DNA of 64,000 bases from positions 1-64,000 of the forward strand of contig CAOKHZ010000016.1 of assembly GCA_948468385.1 (NCBI GenBank), written 5' to 3'. Source of the stretch: an uncultured Faecalicatena sp. (GTDB taxonomy: Bacteria; Bacillota; Clostridia; Lachnospirales; Lachnospiraceae). Numbering within the stretch: position 1 is the stretch's first letter; each line of letters starts with the position of its first letter. The notes beneath the pieces were generated by a model. It had not been told where the DNA came from and searched no databases. It worked only from the letters and a program-made list of their open reading frames with translations. The position numbers and the translations under genes are program-made. Positions 51,068-60,689 of this stretch are shown piece after piece.

Positions 51068-52222
51068 ATGAAAAAATTAATCGCGTTATTGTTAATGGCA
51101 ATGATGGTGTTAAGCCTTGTGGCTTGTAGCGGCTTCGAGGAGCAAAAAGGTGAGGATGGTTCTAATGACGGGAAGATGACGGGAAATGAGTCTTCCGTCA
51201 AGGTGAAAATCGGCATGTTCGGGACGGCCACGACGGACGTGGCGGTCAAACCCAGGTATGACAATGCGATTGCCTTTATAGAGGCGGCTGGCGGGGAGGT
51301 TGTCAATGCGGAAGTGGAGAACAATGATTATGTGAGCGCGTTGGAAACGCTGATTAACGCGGGATGTAACGGAGTCATTTTTGAATCGGTTGATGAGGCG
51401 AGCCTGGCCGTGTTTATCACGAAATGCGAGGCGGCGCAAGTGTACTTTGTTTGTTCGGATACGAACATCGCGGAGGAAGGCGACATTGGGGAACTGATGA
51501 AAAGTAGCAAGTATTATCTGGGGTGTCTGGGAAAATCCGAGGTGCAAAATGGTTACGATTGTGCCTCCATGTTAGGGGAGGCGGGCGCGTCTAAGGTAGG
51601 ACTTCTTGGTCTTCCGATTACGTTCACCATGGGAGCCGACCGGGACGAGGGATTTAAAAAGGCTTATGGTGACTATGACATGACGCTCCTTAGTGAAGTT
51701 CGGGATTATAATAAGTTCATGAATGCCGCGGGTGGCGCGGACGTGACCCAGTCATTTTTGTCGGCGTATCCAGAGATGGACGGCATCATTGTAGGCGGTT
51801 GTACCCAGTACTGCCTGCCAGGGGTCGTGCAGGCGGTGAAGAATTCCGGGCGTGACATCAAGGTGGCGGGAATTGACTATGATGAAAACATCTTGCAGCA
51901 CATGGAAGACGGCACGGTGGTTGGATTCACCGGCGGGAACTGGAATGATGACGTGTTGGCGGCGTGTCTGATTATCAACGCGATTCAAGGAAACCGTTTG
52001 TGTGAGGAGAGGGTCAATTTGACCACGGGATATTTCGTCGTGGATGATTTGGAGAAGTGTCAGATGTTCATGGACGTGTGGAACAACGGTAATTGCATGA
52101 TTTATACGGAAGAACAGATGAAGGACATGATTGTTTCCAACAATCCGGACTTTACGTTGGAGAAATTGTTGGAGATTAACGATTCCTATAGTTTGGAATA
52201 TATCTTGGAAAATAGGAAATGA
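51068..52222 (+). CDS. Sugar-binding lipoprotein of the ABC transporter
   Basis: A 384-residue periplasmic-type binding protein. Signal with lipobox LVAC (Cys20), acidic linker and a two-lobed sugar-binding fold (about 48-350), with ETLINAGCNGVIFESVDEA and YCLPGVVQAVKNSGRDIK typical of ribose/galactose-type binders. It is placed between the two permease genes. Its ligand is unknown; neighbours suggest a sugar acid or lactone. Confidence 0.88.
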   Translation: MKKLIALLLMAMMVLSLVACSGFEEQKGEDGSNDGKMTGNESSVKVKIGMFGTATTDVAVKPRYDNAIAFIEAAGGEVVNAEVENNDYVSALETLINAGCNGVIFESVDEASLAVFITKCEAAQVYFVCSDTNIAEEGDIGELMKSSKYYLGCLGKSEVQNGYDCASMLGEAGASKVGLLGLPITFTMGADRDEGFKKAYGDYDMTLLSEVRDYNKFMNAAGGADVTQSFLSAYPEMDGIIVGGCTQYCLPGVVQAVKNSGRDIKVAGIDYDENILQHMEDGTVVGFTGGNWNDDVLAACLIINAIQGNRLCEERVNLTTGYFVVDDLEKCQMFMDVWNNGNCMIYTEEQMKDMIVSNNPDFTLEKLLEINDSYSLEYILENRK

Positions 52223-52247
52223 TGGCAAGGCGGGGAGGAATTTTGAC

Positions 52248-53231
52248 ATGGATATCAAAAAAATGATGGAAAAATTAATTGCATTCGTTCCTCCGATGGC
52301 AGTGTACCTGGTTTTTGCAGTGTTGCGTCCAGAGACGTTTTTGAGTGGTGGAACGTTGCTGATGATTTTCATGCAAAGTATTCAAAGCGCGATTATCGCA
52401 TGGGGCATCAGCTTCAACATGACGGCGGGCGTGGTGGACTTTTCGGTGGGGGCGGAAATCGCCCTCGCCGGCGTGGCCGGCGTGTATTTGTCCCGGCTCA
52501 TGGGCGTGTGGGGAATTGTGTTGGGTGCATTGGCCTGCACGATGGTCGTTGGCTTGTTTAAGGCCATCGTGATGGACGCGGTAAAAGTGAACTCCATGGT
52601 AATCAGTATCGCCTTTACGTACATTATCGCATCTCTCAGCGCATTGGCGGCCAGCAAGACGACGTTGGTCGTGAGTGCGAAAGACACCGTGTTAGGGGAA
52701 CTGCCGTTTTTGGTCGCCATTTTTATTGTCATGGGTGGCCTTATGTATCTTTTGAATAAATATAGTACGTTTGGCGCGAAGGTACGGGCAATCGGGGGAA
52801 ACGAAACCATTGCGATAAGTTCCGGCATTCGCCCAAACCGAATTCGTTTCATGACGGTCATGATTGCCTCGTTCTACATGGCGGTGGCGGCCATCATACA
52901 AGTCAGCCGGGGGGCGGGCGCGGCGGCCACGCAGGGGCTTTCCAGCATGTCGTCGGTGTTCACTTCCATGATGGCATATTTTCTGGCCATGGTGTTGGCA
53001 GGGTTTGTAGACAGTACCATCGGTGTTATCAGTGGAGCACTCTGCTTTACGGTATTGGAGGTTGGATTGATTTCCGTGAACATGCCGGCGAACTATAAAA
53101 ATTGTTTCGTGGGCGTGGGATTGATCGTGTTGCTGACGGCGTTTGGCATCCGTACGGCGAGGCAAAAGGAAAAGATTTTGCGGCAGCAAAGCGAGGAGCG
53201 GCATTTGAAAGCCGAGGCGGCAAAGGCTTAA
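52248..53231 (+). CDS. Sugar ABC transporter permease (RbsC-like), second
   Basis: A 327-residue permease with about nine membrane segments and the family motif GVVDFSVGAEIALAG; GGNETIAISSGIRPNRIRF marks the conserved loop. The ATG at 52248 follows GGGGAGG. It is a second, distinct permease, so the transporter may be a heterodimer in the membrane. A charged C-terminal tail (RQQSEERHLKAEAAKA) ends it. Confidence 0.9.
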   Translation: MDIKKMMEKLIAFVPPMAVYLVFAVLRPETFLSGGTLLMIFMQSIQSAIIAWGISFNMTAGVVDFSVGAEIALAGVAGVYLSRLMGVWGIVLGALACTMVVGLFKAIVMDAVKVNSMVISIAFTYIIASLSALAASKTTLVVSAKDTVLGELPFLVAIFIVMGGLMYLLNKYSTFGAKVRAIGGNETIAISSGIRPNRIRFMTVMIASFYMAVAAIIQVSRGAGAAATQGLSSMSSVFTSMMAYFLAMVLAGFVDSTIGVISGALCFTVLEVGLISVNMPANYKNCFVGVGLIVLLTAFGIRTARQKEKILRQQSEERHLKAEAAKA

Positions 53232-53271
53232 ATGGAAGAAATGTTTGACAAAAATCAAGGGAGGATTTTTT

Positions 53272-54198
53272 ATGCCATATTTTACAAATTCACAAGGGTT
53301 GGACATCTACTATGAGGAAAAAGGAAAAAAGAACGAGAAGACCATATTATTTTTGAACGGGAGTGGCGCGAATTGTTCGATGAACAGACAAATTGCGGGG
53401 CTGTTAAAGGATGATTATCATTGCGTGCTGATGGATTACCGAGGTTATGGAAAGTCGCAGCCGAGCAGGTTTAATTCCATGGCGTGGTGCGCGTTCGACG
53501 TAAAGGAGTTGATTGAGCATCTGGAACTTGACAAGGTCACGTTATTTGGACACTCCATGGGAGTTTCCGTGGCGTTGGGGTATTGCAAGGCTTATGGCAT
53601 GCAATATTTGGATAGGATGATCCTTACGGATCAGTCGCCTTATGTGACTTCCGACGGGGATTGGACGCATGGCAGGCTTCAGGGACGGCAAGACAAGGAT
53701 ATGTTTTTGAAATTTGTACAGAGGATTTTTGACAATCCGGACATGTTCTTCATGGAGGAGATACCGCGGATGCTTCCAGGTTATTACCCGGAGTGTGAAT
53801 ATCCGAAGGAAATGCTGGAGCAAGGCGCACTTGATTTTTCTTGGATTCCGCAGAGTGAGGAAAAAGGAGCCGGACTTGGATCTATGTTTGATTTTCGGGA
53901 AGTGGTTGCCCGGGGGATGAGAGGAGATTGCGACCCGCTGGCTTACGTCGCCACCTGGTTTGATTCGGGGTATCAGGATTATCGTCCGGTTTTGCCAAAC
54001 ATTACGGTGCCGGTGTTATATCTAGCACCGTATCCAGGTACGGAATATGACTATGAGTCCAATTTGTATTATAAGGAACATTTAGGCGGCCCGGTGGATT
54101 TCGTGGAATTACGCCCCGGAACGCACATGGCGATTTATGAGCATTTGGAGGAAACAATCCGGCATATTCGGGAATTTATGGAACGGGAGTATGAATAA
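53272..54198 (+). CDS. Alpha/beta hydrolase
   Basis: A 308-residue hydrolase. Oxyanion-side motif LFLNGSGANC, strand DYRGYGKSQPS, nucleophile elbow GHSMG (Ser near residue 96) and a late His in RPGTHMAIYEH (near 290) form the expected triad with an Asp/Glu before it. The fold is close to lactonases and esterases. Between a sugar transporter and a sugar-acid dehydratase, a lactonase role is plausible but inferred. Start 53272 follows GGGAGG. Confidence 0.85.
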   Translation: MPYFTNSQGLDIYYEEKGKKNEKTILFLNGSGANCSMNRQIAGLLKDDYHCVLMDYRGYGKSQPSRFNSMAWCAFDVKELIEHLELDKVTLFGHSMGVSVALGYCKAYGMQYLDRMILTDQSPYVTSDGDWTHGRLQGRQDKDMFLKFVQRIFDNPDMFFMEEIPRMLPGYYPECEYPKEMLEQGALDFSWIPQSEEKGAGLGSMFDFREVVARGMRGDCDPLAYVATWFDSGYQDYRPVLPNITVPVLYLAPYPGTEYDYESNLYYKEHLGGPVDFVELRPGTHMAIYEHLEETIRHIREFMEREYE

Positions 54199-54219
54199 AC
54201 GTTACGGAGGGGCGACAAG

Positions 54220-55962
54220 ATGGAGTTGGTCAGTCAGAGAATGCGAAAACTGGCACCGGAATTAGACCCGCTTCGTTTGGGGGCGGGGTGGAAGCCGGAG
54301 GATTTGGGAAAACCGCAGGTGATTATCGAGAGTACGTTCGGGGACAGTCATCCGGGCAGCAGGCATTTGAACCTTTTGGTGGAAGAGGTAAGGAAGGGAA
54401 TTGGCGAGGCGGGCGGTTTTGGCGCGAGGTATTTTTGTACGGACATTTGCGATGGGGAAAGTCAGGGAACCGACGGTATGAACTATAGTCTGGTGAGCCG
54501 GGAAATGATTGCCAATATGATTGAAATCCATGCGAAGGCGACGCCGTTTGACGCGGGGGTTTATCTGGCAAGTTGTGACAAGGGGCTGCCCGCAAATTTG
54601 ATTGGCTTGGCCAGGGTGAATATTCCGGCGGTCGTGGTACCGGGCGGGACGATGGGAGCCGGGCCGAACATGTTGACGTTGGAGCAGCTCGGAACATATA
54701 GTGCGAGATATCAACGCGGAGAAATTAATGAGGAAGAACTAAATTGGGCGAAAGGTAATGCCTGTCCTGGTTGTGGCGCATGCTCGTTTTTGGGAACGGC
54801 TTCTACGATGCAAATTATGGCGGAAGCTTTGGGACTGGCTTTGCCAGGGAGTGCGCTGATGCCGGCCGAGGAAGCGGAAATTTTAGAATACGCAAGACGG
54901 GCGGGTGCGTTGGCGGTGAAACTTGCCCAGATGCCCCGCATGAGGCCAAGTGACATTGTGACCAGGGAAAGTTTTGAAAACGCAATACTGGTGCACGCGG
55001 CCATATCAGGAAGTACCAATTGTCTATTGCATTTGCCGGCCATCGCACATGAACTTGGAATTGAAATCACGGGAGACACGTTCGACCGCCTGCATCGTAA
55101 TGCGCACTATCTTCTTGATATACGTCCGTCAGGTCGTTGGCCGGCAGAGTGCTATTATTACGCGGGAGGAACGCCGGCAATTATGGAGGAAATAAAAGCG
55201 TTTTTACATTTGGAGGCCATGACCGTGACCGGGAAGTGTCTTGGGGAAAATCTGGAAATGTTGAGGAAAGATGGTTTCTATGAGCGATGCGGGGAACGGC
55301 TGGCGGCATTTAATGAACGCCAGGGAGTGTCCTTGGTAAAAGAAGACATTATCCGACCTTATGACAAAGCGTTGGGAACAAAAGGGAGTATTGCCGTCTT
55401 GCGTGGAAACTTGGCACCGGAAGGAGCCGTTATCAAGCATACGGCGTGTCCGGGAGAAATGTTCAAGGTGGTTTTACGAGCCAGACCGTTTGACAGTGAA
55501 GAAGAGTGCCTGGACGCGATTTTAAAACACAAAATACACAAGGGAGAGGCGGCGTTTATACGCTATGAGGGGCCGAAGGGAAGCGGAATGCCAGAGATGT
55601 TTTACACTTCGGAAGCCATCAGCAGTGATAAGGAATTGGGAAGGAGCATCGCGTTGATTACGGATGGCAGATTTTCCGGCGCTTCCGCAGGACCTGTCAT
55701 AGGACATTGCAGTCCGGAGGCGGCAGATGGAGGACCGATTGCGTTGGTAGAGGAAGGCGATTTGATAGAAATCGACGTGGAAGCGCGTAGACTGAACATC
55801 GTTGGAATAAACGGAGAGAGAAAAACATTGGCACAGATTGACGATGTCTTGAAGGCTCGCCGCAAAAACTGGAAACAGAGGAAACCGAAATGTCAGGGTG
55901 GTGTATTGCGTGTGTTTTCTGAACATGCGGTTAGTCCGATGAAGGGCGCGTATCTGGAATAA
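54220..55962 (+). CDS. IlvD/EDD-family dehydratase
   Basis: A 580-residue iron-sulfur dehydratase of the dihydroxy-acid/phosphogluconate family. Cluster cysteines and motifs are visible: TDICDGESQGTDGMNYS (near 75-91), SCDKGLPANLIGLARV (near 122-137) and GNACPGCGACSFLGTAST (near 178-195), and LITDGRFSGASAGPVIGHCSPEA at the C-terminus. IlvD itself belongs to branched-chain biosynthesis; here the sugar transporter context suggests an aldonate dehydratase. Substrate is inferred. Confidence 0.9.
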   Translation: MELVSQRMRKLAPELDPLRLGAGWKPEDLGKPQVIIESTFGDSHPGSRHLNLLVEEVRKGIGEAGGFGARYFCTDICDGESQGTDGMNYSLVSREMIANMIEIHAKATPFDAGVYLASCDKGLPANLIGLARVNIPAVVVPGGTMGAGPNMLTLEQLGTYSARYQRGEINEEELNWAKGNACPGCGACSFLGTASTMQIMAEALGLALPGSALMPAEEAEILEYARRAGALAVKLAQMPRMRPSDIVTRESFENAILVHAAISGSTNCLLHLPAIAHELGIEITGDTFDRLHRNAHYLLDIRPSGRWPAECYYYAGGTPAIMEEIKAFLHLEAMTVTGKCLGENLEMLRKDGFYERCGERLAAFNERQGVSLVKEDIIRPYDKALGTKGSIAVLRGNLAPEGAVIKHTACPGEMFKVVLRARPFDSEEECLDAILKHKIHKGEAAFIRYEGPKGSGMPEMFYTSEAISSDKELGRSIALITDGRFSGASAGPVIGHCSPEAADGGPIALVEEGDLIEIDVEARRLNIVGINGERKTLAQIDDVLKARRKNWKQRKPKCQGGVLRVFSEHAVSPMKGAYLE

Positions 55963-55992
55963 GGGGCTAATGAATCGAAAACGTAACACAAG

Positions 55993-56032
55993 ATTCCCCG
56001 CAAGTCTTTGCATGATGAGGCTTGAGGGGAAT
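55993..56032. terminator. Bidirectional hairpin between convergent genes
   Basis: ATTCCCC (55993-55999) pairs with GGGGAAT (56026-56032), extended inward by CAAG/CTTG with a mismatch. It stands between the dehydratase stop and the end of the minus-strand DUF305 gene and could end both transcripts. Confidence 0.6.
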
Positions 56033-56064
56033 TTCGCGTGTCATGAAAGATGACAAATGGTTTG

Positions 56065-56616
56065 TTAGCGTTGCCTCAGTAAACCCTTCATCTGCCGCAC
56101 GCCTTTTTCCTGCGAGGTAATGATGGAGTTAAGAATCGGCACGAGTTCCGGGCAAATGGGGAAACATAAGGCGTTTTTTGACATTTGGATGGTACCCTCG
56201 TGGTGCGGTATCATCTCACGTATAAAGTTTCCATTAATATCGTTTCCCCGGCGGGCCGTGTTCATCCGGGAGAACATGTTTTGCGCGATTCGGTCAAGTC
56301 TTTTCTGATAAAAGCACAGTTCATGCGGGGAATTGACGCATCCGCTGCATCTGCTTAATGCGGCTTTCATGTCATGGATACTTTCCGTCTGCTCGGTTAT
56401 GATGTTTTGTGCGATGTCCTGCAATGGAATCAGGGTGGTGTATCGCAAAAGGTTTTGCGACATTTCAATCGCCGCCATGTGGTGGGGAATCATCTGCGTG
56501 ATAAAGTTGTGCGACACGCTGTCAATCAGCGGCGCGCCGGTCATGTCTTTCACCATGGTATCCAATATCTCATAGAAGCGGCATAGATAGGCTTGCGTGT
56601 TGTTGCTAAGCTGCAT
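56065..56616 (-). CDS. DUF305-domain protein
   Basis: A 183-residue protein with two copies of the DUF305 motif: FITQMIPHHMAAIEMSQNLL (about 38-57) and FIREMIPHHEGTIQMSKNAL (about 130-149), each rich in His and Met as in four-helix metal-binding proteins. A CSGC pair lies between. No signal peptide is seen, so it appears cytoplasmic. DUF305 proteins are linked to copper or other metal handling in some bacteria; the role here is unknown. Confidence 0.88.
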   Translation of the reverse strand: MQLSNNTQAYLCRFYEILDTMVKDMTGAPLIDSVSHNFITQMIPHHMAAIEMSQNLLRYTTLIPLQDIAQNIITEQTESIHDMKAALSRCSGCVNSPHELCFYQKRLDRIAQNMFSRMNTARRGNDINGNFIREMIPHHEGTIQMSKNALCFPICPELVPILNSIITSQEKGVRQMKGLLRQR

Positions 56617-56799
56617 GTTGTTCTACTCCTTTCGGCCGGTGCAAGATTATTCCCGTGGGTAATGGCCAGACGGGCATGCCCCCAGGGCACTTTCTCTCGC
56701 CGCAAGTGGCAATTCAGCTTGTGCTTGCTTGCACGAAATGCCGTGTTGCTTCTATATAGGATATGATGCCAGGTGGAAAAAGGTTATACATTTCATCAT

Positions 56800-57536
56800 T
56801 TATATGAAGTGTATAGCACCGGCTTTACTTTGGATTGCCGCCAAAATAGTTTCCAAAGGCAAGTCGAGTAAGAGCGCGACTTGTTCGGAGTCATTGAGCT
56901 TTGAGTATAATTTTTGAATAATTGCAAGTTGGTCTTGTGCAGTGACTTCCTCCCGGACTTCCGTTTCGACTTCTTCCCAAATTTTCGTTTTGACTTCTTC
57001 CCGGACTTCCGTTTCGATTTCTTCCCGGCTCTCAGATTCTTCTTGATTAATCCGAGTATATCATCAAAAATCAAGGACTTCTAGTCATTTATATCTTCCT
57101 TGGAGCGACTTTTCTCAAGTTGTTTGCGTGATCGTAGAATCATGAAAGGAATCAGGATGATCATGTTTTGTTCATCCAATTCTTGTGGAGAACGTTCCAT
57201 CAGCTTATAAACCGGGACGTGGTAATCAAACGTTCCTTGGGTGCCAAAGTCAAGCGTTATGATCTCTTCATCCGGCAAATTCCTTCCGCTATAAAGATAT
57301 ACGATTTTGGGTTCTGGAAAACGCAAAACATTCTTGTAATTACGGGTAATCAGGGCATGCTTATAGCTATAATCAAACACGCGAAATTCAATTGCCTCGT
57401 CTTTATATGCTTGTGCTTCGATGTGATAAGTATATTGGTCGTTAATGGTGAGGATGGTGTCGGCGAGCGTGCGTTTCAAATTGTTATCGTGGTGCTCCGT
57501 CCAGTTGTAGGATCCTTGACAAGTTTTGTGTGTCAA
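56800..57536 (-). pseudogene. Broken Rpn-like PD-(D/E)XK nuclease gene
   Basis: The main piece (57536-57081) holds the nuclease core: LADTILTIND with Asp, YHIEAQAYKDEAIEFRVFDY with the ExQ/K site, and GTQGTFDYHVPVYKLME. It ends at an in-frame TAG (57081-57083), but homology continues past it (KSLIFDDILGLIKKNL). A frameshift near 57000-57040 then moves to the frame REEIETEVREEV...LYSKLNDSEQVALLLDLPLE, ending at 56800. N-terminal residues before NWTEHHDNN also seem missing. Relatives promote recombination or act as transposase-like nucleases. Confidence 0.82.
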
Positions 57537-57541
57537 AAAGG

Positions 57542-57570
57542 TTGAGAAAATATCGAAAATCGTTTATACT
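57542..57570 (+). promoter_or_regulatory. Promoter of the thioesterase/oxidoreductase genes
   Basis: TTGAGA (57542-57547) and TATACT (57565-57570) are 17 bases apart, just before the AGGGAGG ribosome site of the thioesterase gene. The leader would be very short (about 15 bases). Confidence 0.7.
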
Positions 57571-57591
57571 CTATGGAGGGAGGAAGACATC

Positions 57592-58308
57592 ATGAAGTAT
57601 ACGATTGACGCGAGAGTGCGATATAGTGAAATTGACCACCGGGGGACGTTGACGCTTCCTGGCATAATTAATTACTTTCAGGATTGCAGCACGTTCCAGT
57701 CGGAGGATATCGGATATGGGGTAATGCGTTTGAAGGAGCGGAAGAAAGCGTGGGTTCTTTCCTATTGGCAGATTATCGTTGACCGTTACCCGAAGATGGG
57801 AGAGCGGATTTGCGTGGGCACGTTTGCCACGTCGTTCAAGCGCATTATTGGTGAGAGGAATTTTTTCTTAGACGACGAGGCGGGCAACCATCTGGCGCGG
57901 GCGGCATCCGTATGGGTATACATGGACGTAGAGCGAGGACGTCCCACAAGGCCTGGTGATGACGAGATGAATGCGTACGGGCGGGAGGAGCCGCTTGACA
58001 TGCCTTATGAAGACCGGAAAATCGCGTTGCCGACCGAGTGCAGACCATGCGAGCCTTTTGCGGTGAAGCGTTGCCACATAGATACGAACGAGCATGTTAA
58101 TAATTGCCAGTATGTACAGATGGCGATGGAAGAGATTCCGACGGAAAGCATCATAAGGCAGGTACGCGTGGAATACAAAAAGTCCGCGGTGCTGGGGGAT
58201 ATCGTTCATCCGTTTATCGCGGAAGAGGACGAGCGGACGGTGGTGGAACTGCGTGACGGCGAGGGAAACGTTTACGCCGTCGTGGAGTTTCAGATGGCAA
58301 GCGAATGA
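57592..58308 (+). CDS. Acyl-ACP thioesterase
   Basis: A 238-residue double hot-dog enzyme that frees fatty acids from acyl carrier protein. The first fold carries RVRYSEIDHRGTLTLPGIIN and FQSEDIGYG; the second carries RCHIDTNEHVNNCQYVQMAME, with the typical Asn/His active-site block (NEHVNN). The ATG at 57592 follows GGAGGGAGG. It precedes an FAD enzyme by 19 bases and may form an operon with it. Confidence 0.9.
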   Translation: MKYTIDARVRYSEIDHRGTLTLPGIINYFQDCSTFQSEDIGYGVMRLKERKKAWVLSYWQIIVDRYPKMGERICVGTFATSFKRIIGERNFFLDDEAGNHLARAASVWVYMDVERGRPTRPGDDEMNAYGREEPLDMPYEDRKIALPTECRPCEPFAVKRCHIDTNEHVNNCQYVQMAMEEIPTESIIRQVRVEYKKSAVLGDIVHPFIAEEDERTVVELRDGEGNVYAVVEFQMASE

Positions 58309-58327
58309 GAATAGGAGTAAAAGAATC

Positions 58328-59776
58328 ATGAAGTACGACGTTATTATTATCGGAGCCGGGCCGGGCGGCATTTTTTCGGCGTATGAACTGGTAAAACAAA
58401 ATGAAAATCTGAAGGTTGCCGTTTTCGAGGCGGGCAATCCGTTGGAGAAGAGGAAGTGCCCCATCGATGGCAAAAAGGTAAAAGCGTGTATCAGCTGTCC
58501 TACTTGTGCCATCATGAGCGGCTTCGGTGGCGCGGGCGCGTTTTCCGACGGAAAGTATAATATTACCAATGCGTTTGGCGGCACGCTTTACGAGCACATT
58601 GGGCGAGATCAGGCAATTGAGCTTATGAATTACGTGGATGAGATTAACGTCTCCCATGGCGGTGAGGGCACGAAGATGTACTCGACGGCGGGGACGGGCT
58701 TGAAGAAAATCTGTATGCAAAATAAATTAAACCTTTTGGATGCCAGCGTCCGCCATCTTGGGACGGACATTAACTACGTGGTATTGGAGAATCTTTATGC
58801 AGAGTTGAAGGACAAGGTGGATTTTAAGTTCCGCTGTGAGGTGGAACGGCTGGAAATCCTTGAGGGTTGTGCGGCCAAACAAGTGAGTGAAGGCGTTGAC
58901 GGGACGGAGGGCGTGGATGTCCGGACGGCGAAGTCCGGTTGCGGCTACCGCGTACATTATGCCGGCGGCAGTGACGAATGTGACAGGTGCATCGTCTCCG
59001 TGGGACGCAGCGGCAGCAAGTGGATGCAGCAGGTCTGTGAGGATTTAAAAATACCGACGAGTTCCAACCGCGTGGATTTGGGCGTGCGCGTGGAACTTCC
59101 GGCCGAAATATTTTCCCATTTGACAGATGAGCTATATGAGAGTAAGATTGTGTATCGTACAGAAAAATTTGAGGACAACGTGCGGACTTTCTGTATGAAC
59201 CCGTATGGCATCGTTGTAAATGAAAATACCAAGGGAATCGTCACCGTCAACGGCCACAGCTACGAGGATCCCAAGAAGCAGACGAAAAACACCAATTTCG
59301 CCCTATTGGTGGCCAAGCATTTTTCCGAGCCGTTCAAGGACAGCAACGGATATGGCGAAAGCATCGCCAGGCTGTCGAACATGCTGGGCGGAGGGGTCAT
59401 CGTGCAGCGGTTCGGCGATTTGATTCGCGGGCGTCGCAGCAATGAGAAGCGCATCGAGGAAGGCCTGGTGAGGCCGACGCTTGCGGCCACGCCCGGGGAC
59501 TTGAGCCTCGTGCTTCCCAAGCGGATTTTGGACGGCATCATCGAGATGATTTACGCCCTCGACAAGATTGCGCCGGGAACGGCGAACGACGACACGCTGC
59601 TTTACGGCGTGGAAGTAAAGTTTTATAATATGGAAGTGGATATTGACGAGAACCTTGAGACGATTTACAATGGGCTGTACGTCATCGGGGATGGAAGCGG
59701 CGTGACGCACTCCTTGTCACATGCGTCCGCGAGCGGCGTGTACGTGGCTAGGCGTATTGCGTCAGTAATAGCGTAG
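58328..59776 (+). CDS. FAD-dependent oxidoreductase
   Basis: A 482-residue flavoprotein. The N-terminal dinucleotide-binding motif is IIGAGPGGIFSAYE (about 7-20), a CxxxxxKVKACISCPTCAIMSGFGGAGAFSDGK-type segment holds a cysteine cluster (short pieces CISCPTC and FGGAGAFSDGK), and GLYVIGDGSGVTHSLSHA marks the second FAD site near the C-terminus. It is of the FAD-dependent dehydrogenase group annotated in many Clostridia without a known substrate. The ATG at 58328 follows AGGAG. Confidence 0.87.
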   Translation: MKYDVIIIGAGPGGIFSAYELVKQNENLKVAVFEAGNPLEKRKCPIDGKKVKACISCPTCAIMSGFGGAGAFSDGKYNITNAFGGTLYEHIGRDQAIELMNYVDEINVSHGGEGTKMYSTAGTGLKKICMQNKLNLLDASVRHLGTDINYVVLENLYAELKDKVDFKFRCEVERLEILEGCAAKQVSEGVDGTEGVDVRTAKSGCGYRVHYAGGSDECDRCIVSVGRSGSKWMQQVCEDLKIPTSSNRVDLGVRVELPAEIFSHLTDELYESKIVYRTEKFEDNVRTFCMNPYGIVVNENTKGIVTVNGHSYEDPKKQTKNTNFALLVAKHFSEPFKDSNGYGESIARLSNMLGGGVIVQRFGDLIRGRRSNEKRIEEGLVRPTLAATPGDLSLVLPKRILDGIIEMIYALDKIAPGTANDDTLLYGVEVKFYNMEVDIDENLETIYNGLYVIGDGSGVTHSLSHASASGVYVARRIASVIA

Positions 59777-59837
59777 CAAAATGAATTTTTAGGAAGTGAA
59801 GCAAAAAGCCGTAAAGGCACGAAAGGACAAAGAGAAC

Positions 59838-60662
59838 GTGAAATTAGGAAAAAAACAAGTATTGACGGTAGTGAAAAAGGTGAATTTTGGGGTATACCTG
59901 GGAAATGACGAGGAGCGTGTGTTGTTGCCGGGAAAGCAGGTGCCGGAGGGGACGGAAATCGGCGATTCGGTGGAGGTCTTTTTGTACAAGGATTCTTCTG
60001 ACCGCCTGATTGCCACGACGAGGGAACCGAAGCTCATGCTGGGTGAGATGGCGGTGCTTACCGTGGCGGACACGAACAAATATGGGGCGTTTTTGGAATG
60101 GGGATTGGAAAAGGATTTGTTTTTGCCGTTCAAACAGCAGACGGTAAGGGTTAAAAAGGGCGACAAGTGCCTGGTATCTTTGTATATCGACAAGAGCGAG
60201 CGCCTTTGTGCGACGACGCAGGTTTATAGGATGTTAAAAACGAATTCGCCATATCAGAAGGGTGACCGGGTGACTGGGTTCGTTTATGACATCAGCGAAG
60301 GCTGGGGCGTGTACGTGGCGGTGGACAACCAGTATTCTGCACGGATTCCGAAGAAAGAGTATTTCGGCCATCTGGAAATCGGAACCACGATAGAGGCCCG
60401 GGTGGCGGAAGTCAAGGAGGACGGAAAGCTGGAGCTTAGTATCCGTGAAAGGATACCGGAGCAGATGGACAAGGACGCGGAAAAAATCCGCGAGTCATTA
60501 AAGGAACAAGGAGGGAAGCTACCCTTTACGGACAAGTCGGATCCGGAGCGCATCAAGTCGGAACTTGGCATGAGCAAGGCGGCATTTAAGCGCGCGGTCG
60601 GAAAATTGCTCAAGCAAGGCGAAATCGAGATTGGCGAGGAGCACATATGCTTGAAGAATTAA
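59838..60662 (+). CDS. CvfB-like RNA-binding protein with S1 domains
   Basis: A 274-residue protein with three S1-like domains and a C-terminal winged helix, as in CvfB. Seen: LGKKQVLTVVKKVNFGVYLG at the start, GAFLEWGLEKDLFLPF, GDRVTGFVYDISEGWGVYVA and the winged-helix tail GMSKAAFKRAVGKLLKQGEI. The GTG at 59838 matches the usual CvfB start; an upstream GTG at 59796 is possible but badly placed. CvfB affects virulence gene expression in Staphylococcus; role here inferred as RNA-binding regulator. Confidence 0.85.
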   Translation: MKLGKKQVLTVVKKVNFGVYLGNDEERVLLPGKQVPEGTEIGDSVEVFLYKDSSDRLIATTREPKLMLGEMAVLTVADTNKYGAFLEWGLEKDLFLPFKQQTVRVKKGDKCLVSLYIDKSERLCATTQVYRMLKTNSPYQKGDRVTGFVYDISEGWGVYVAVDNQYSARIPKKEYFGHLEIGTTIEARVAEVKEDGKLELSIRERIPEQMDKDAEKIRESLKEQGGKLPFTDKSDPERIKSELGMSKAAFKRAVGKLLKQGEIEIGEEHICLKN

Positions 60663-60689
60663 CGTACATTGGATAAGGAGGCTTGATAC

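Noticed and set aside
57168-57545. Plus-strand 125-codon ORF antisense to the Rpn-like gene
   Set aside because: The minus-strand reading carries the nuclease motifs; this is its shadow.
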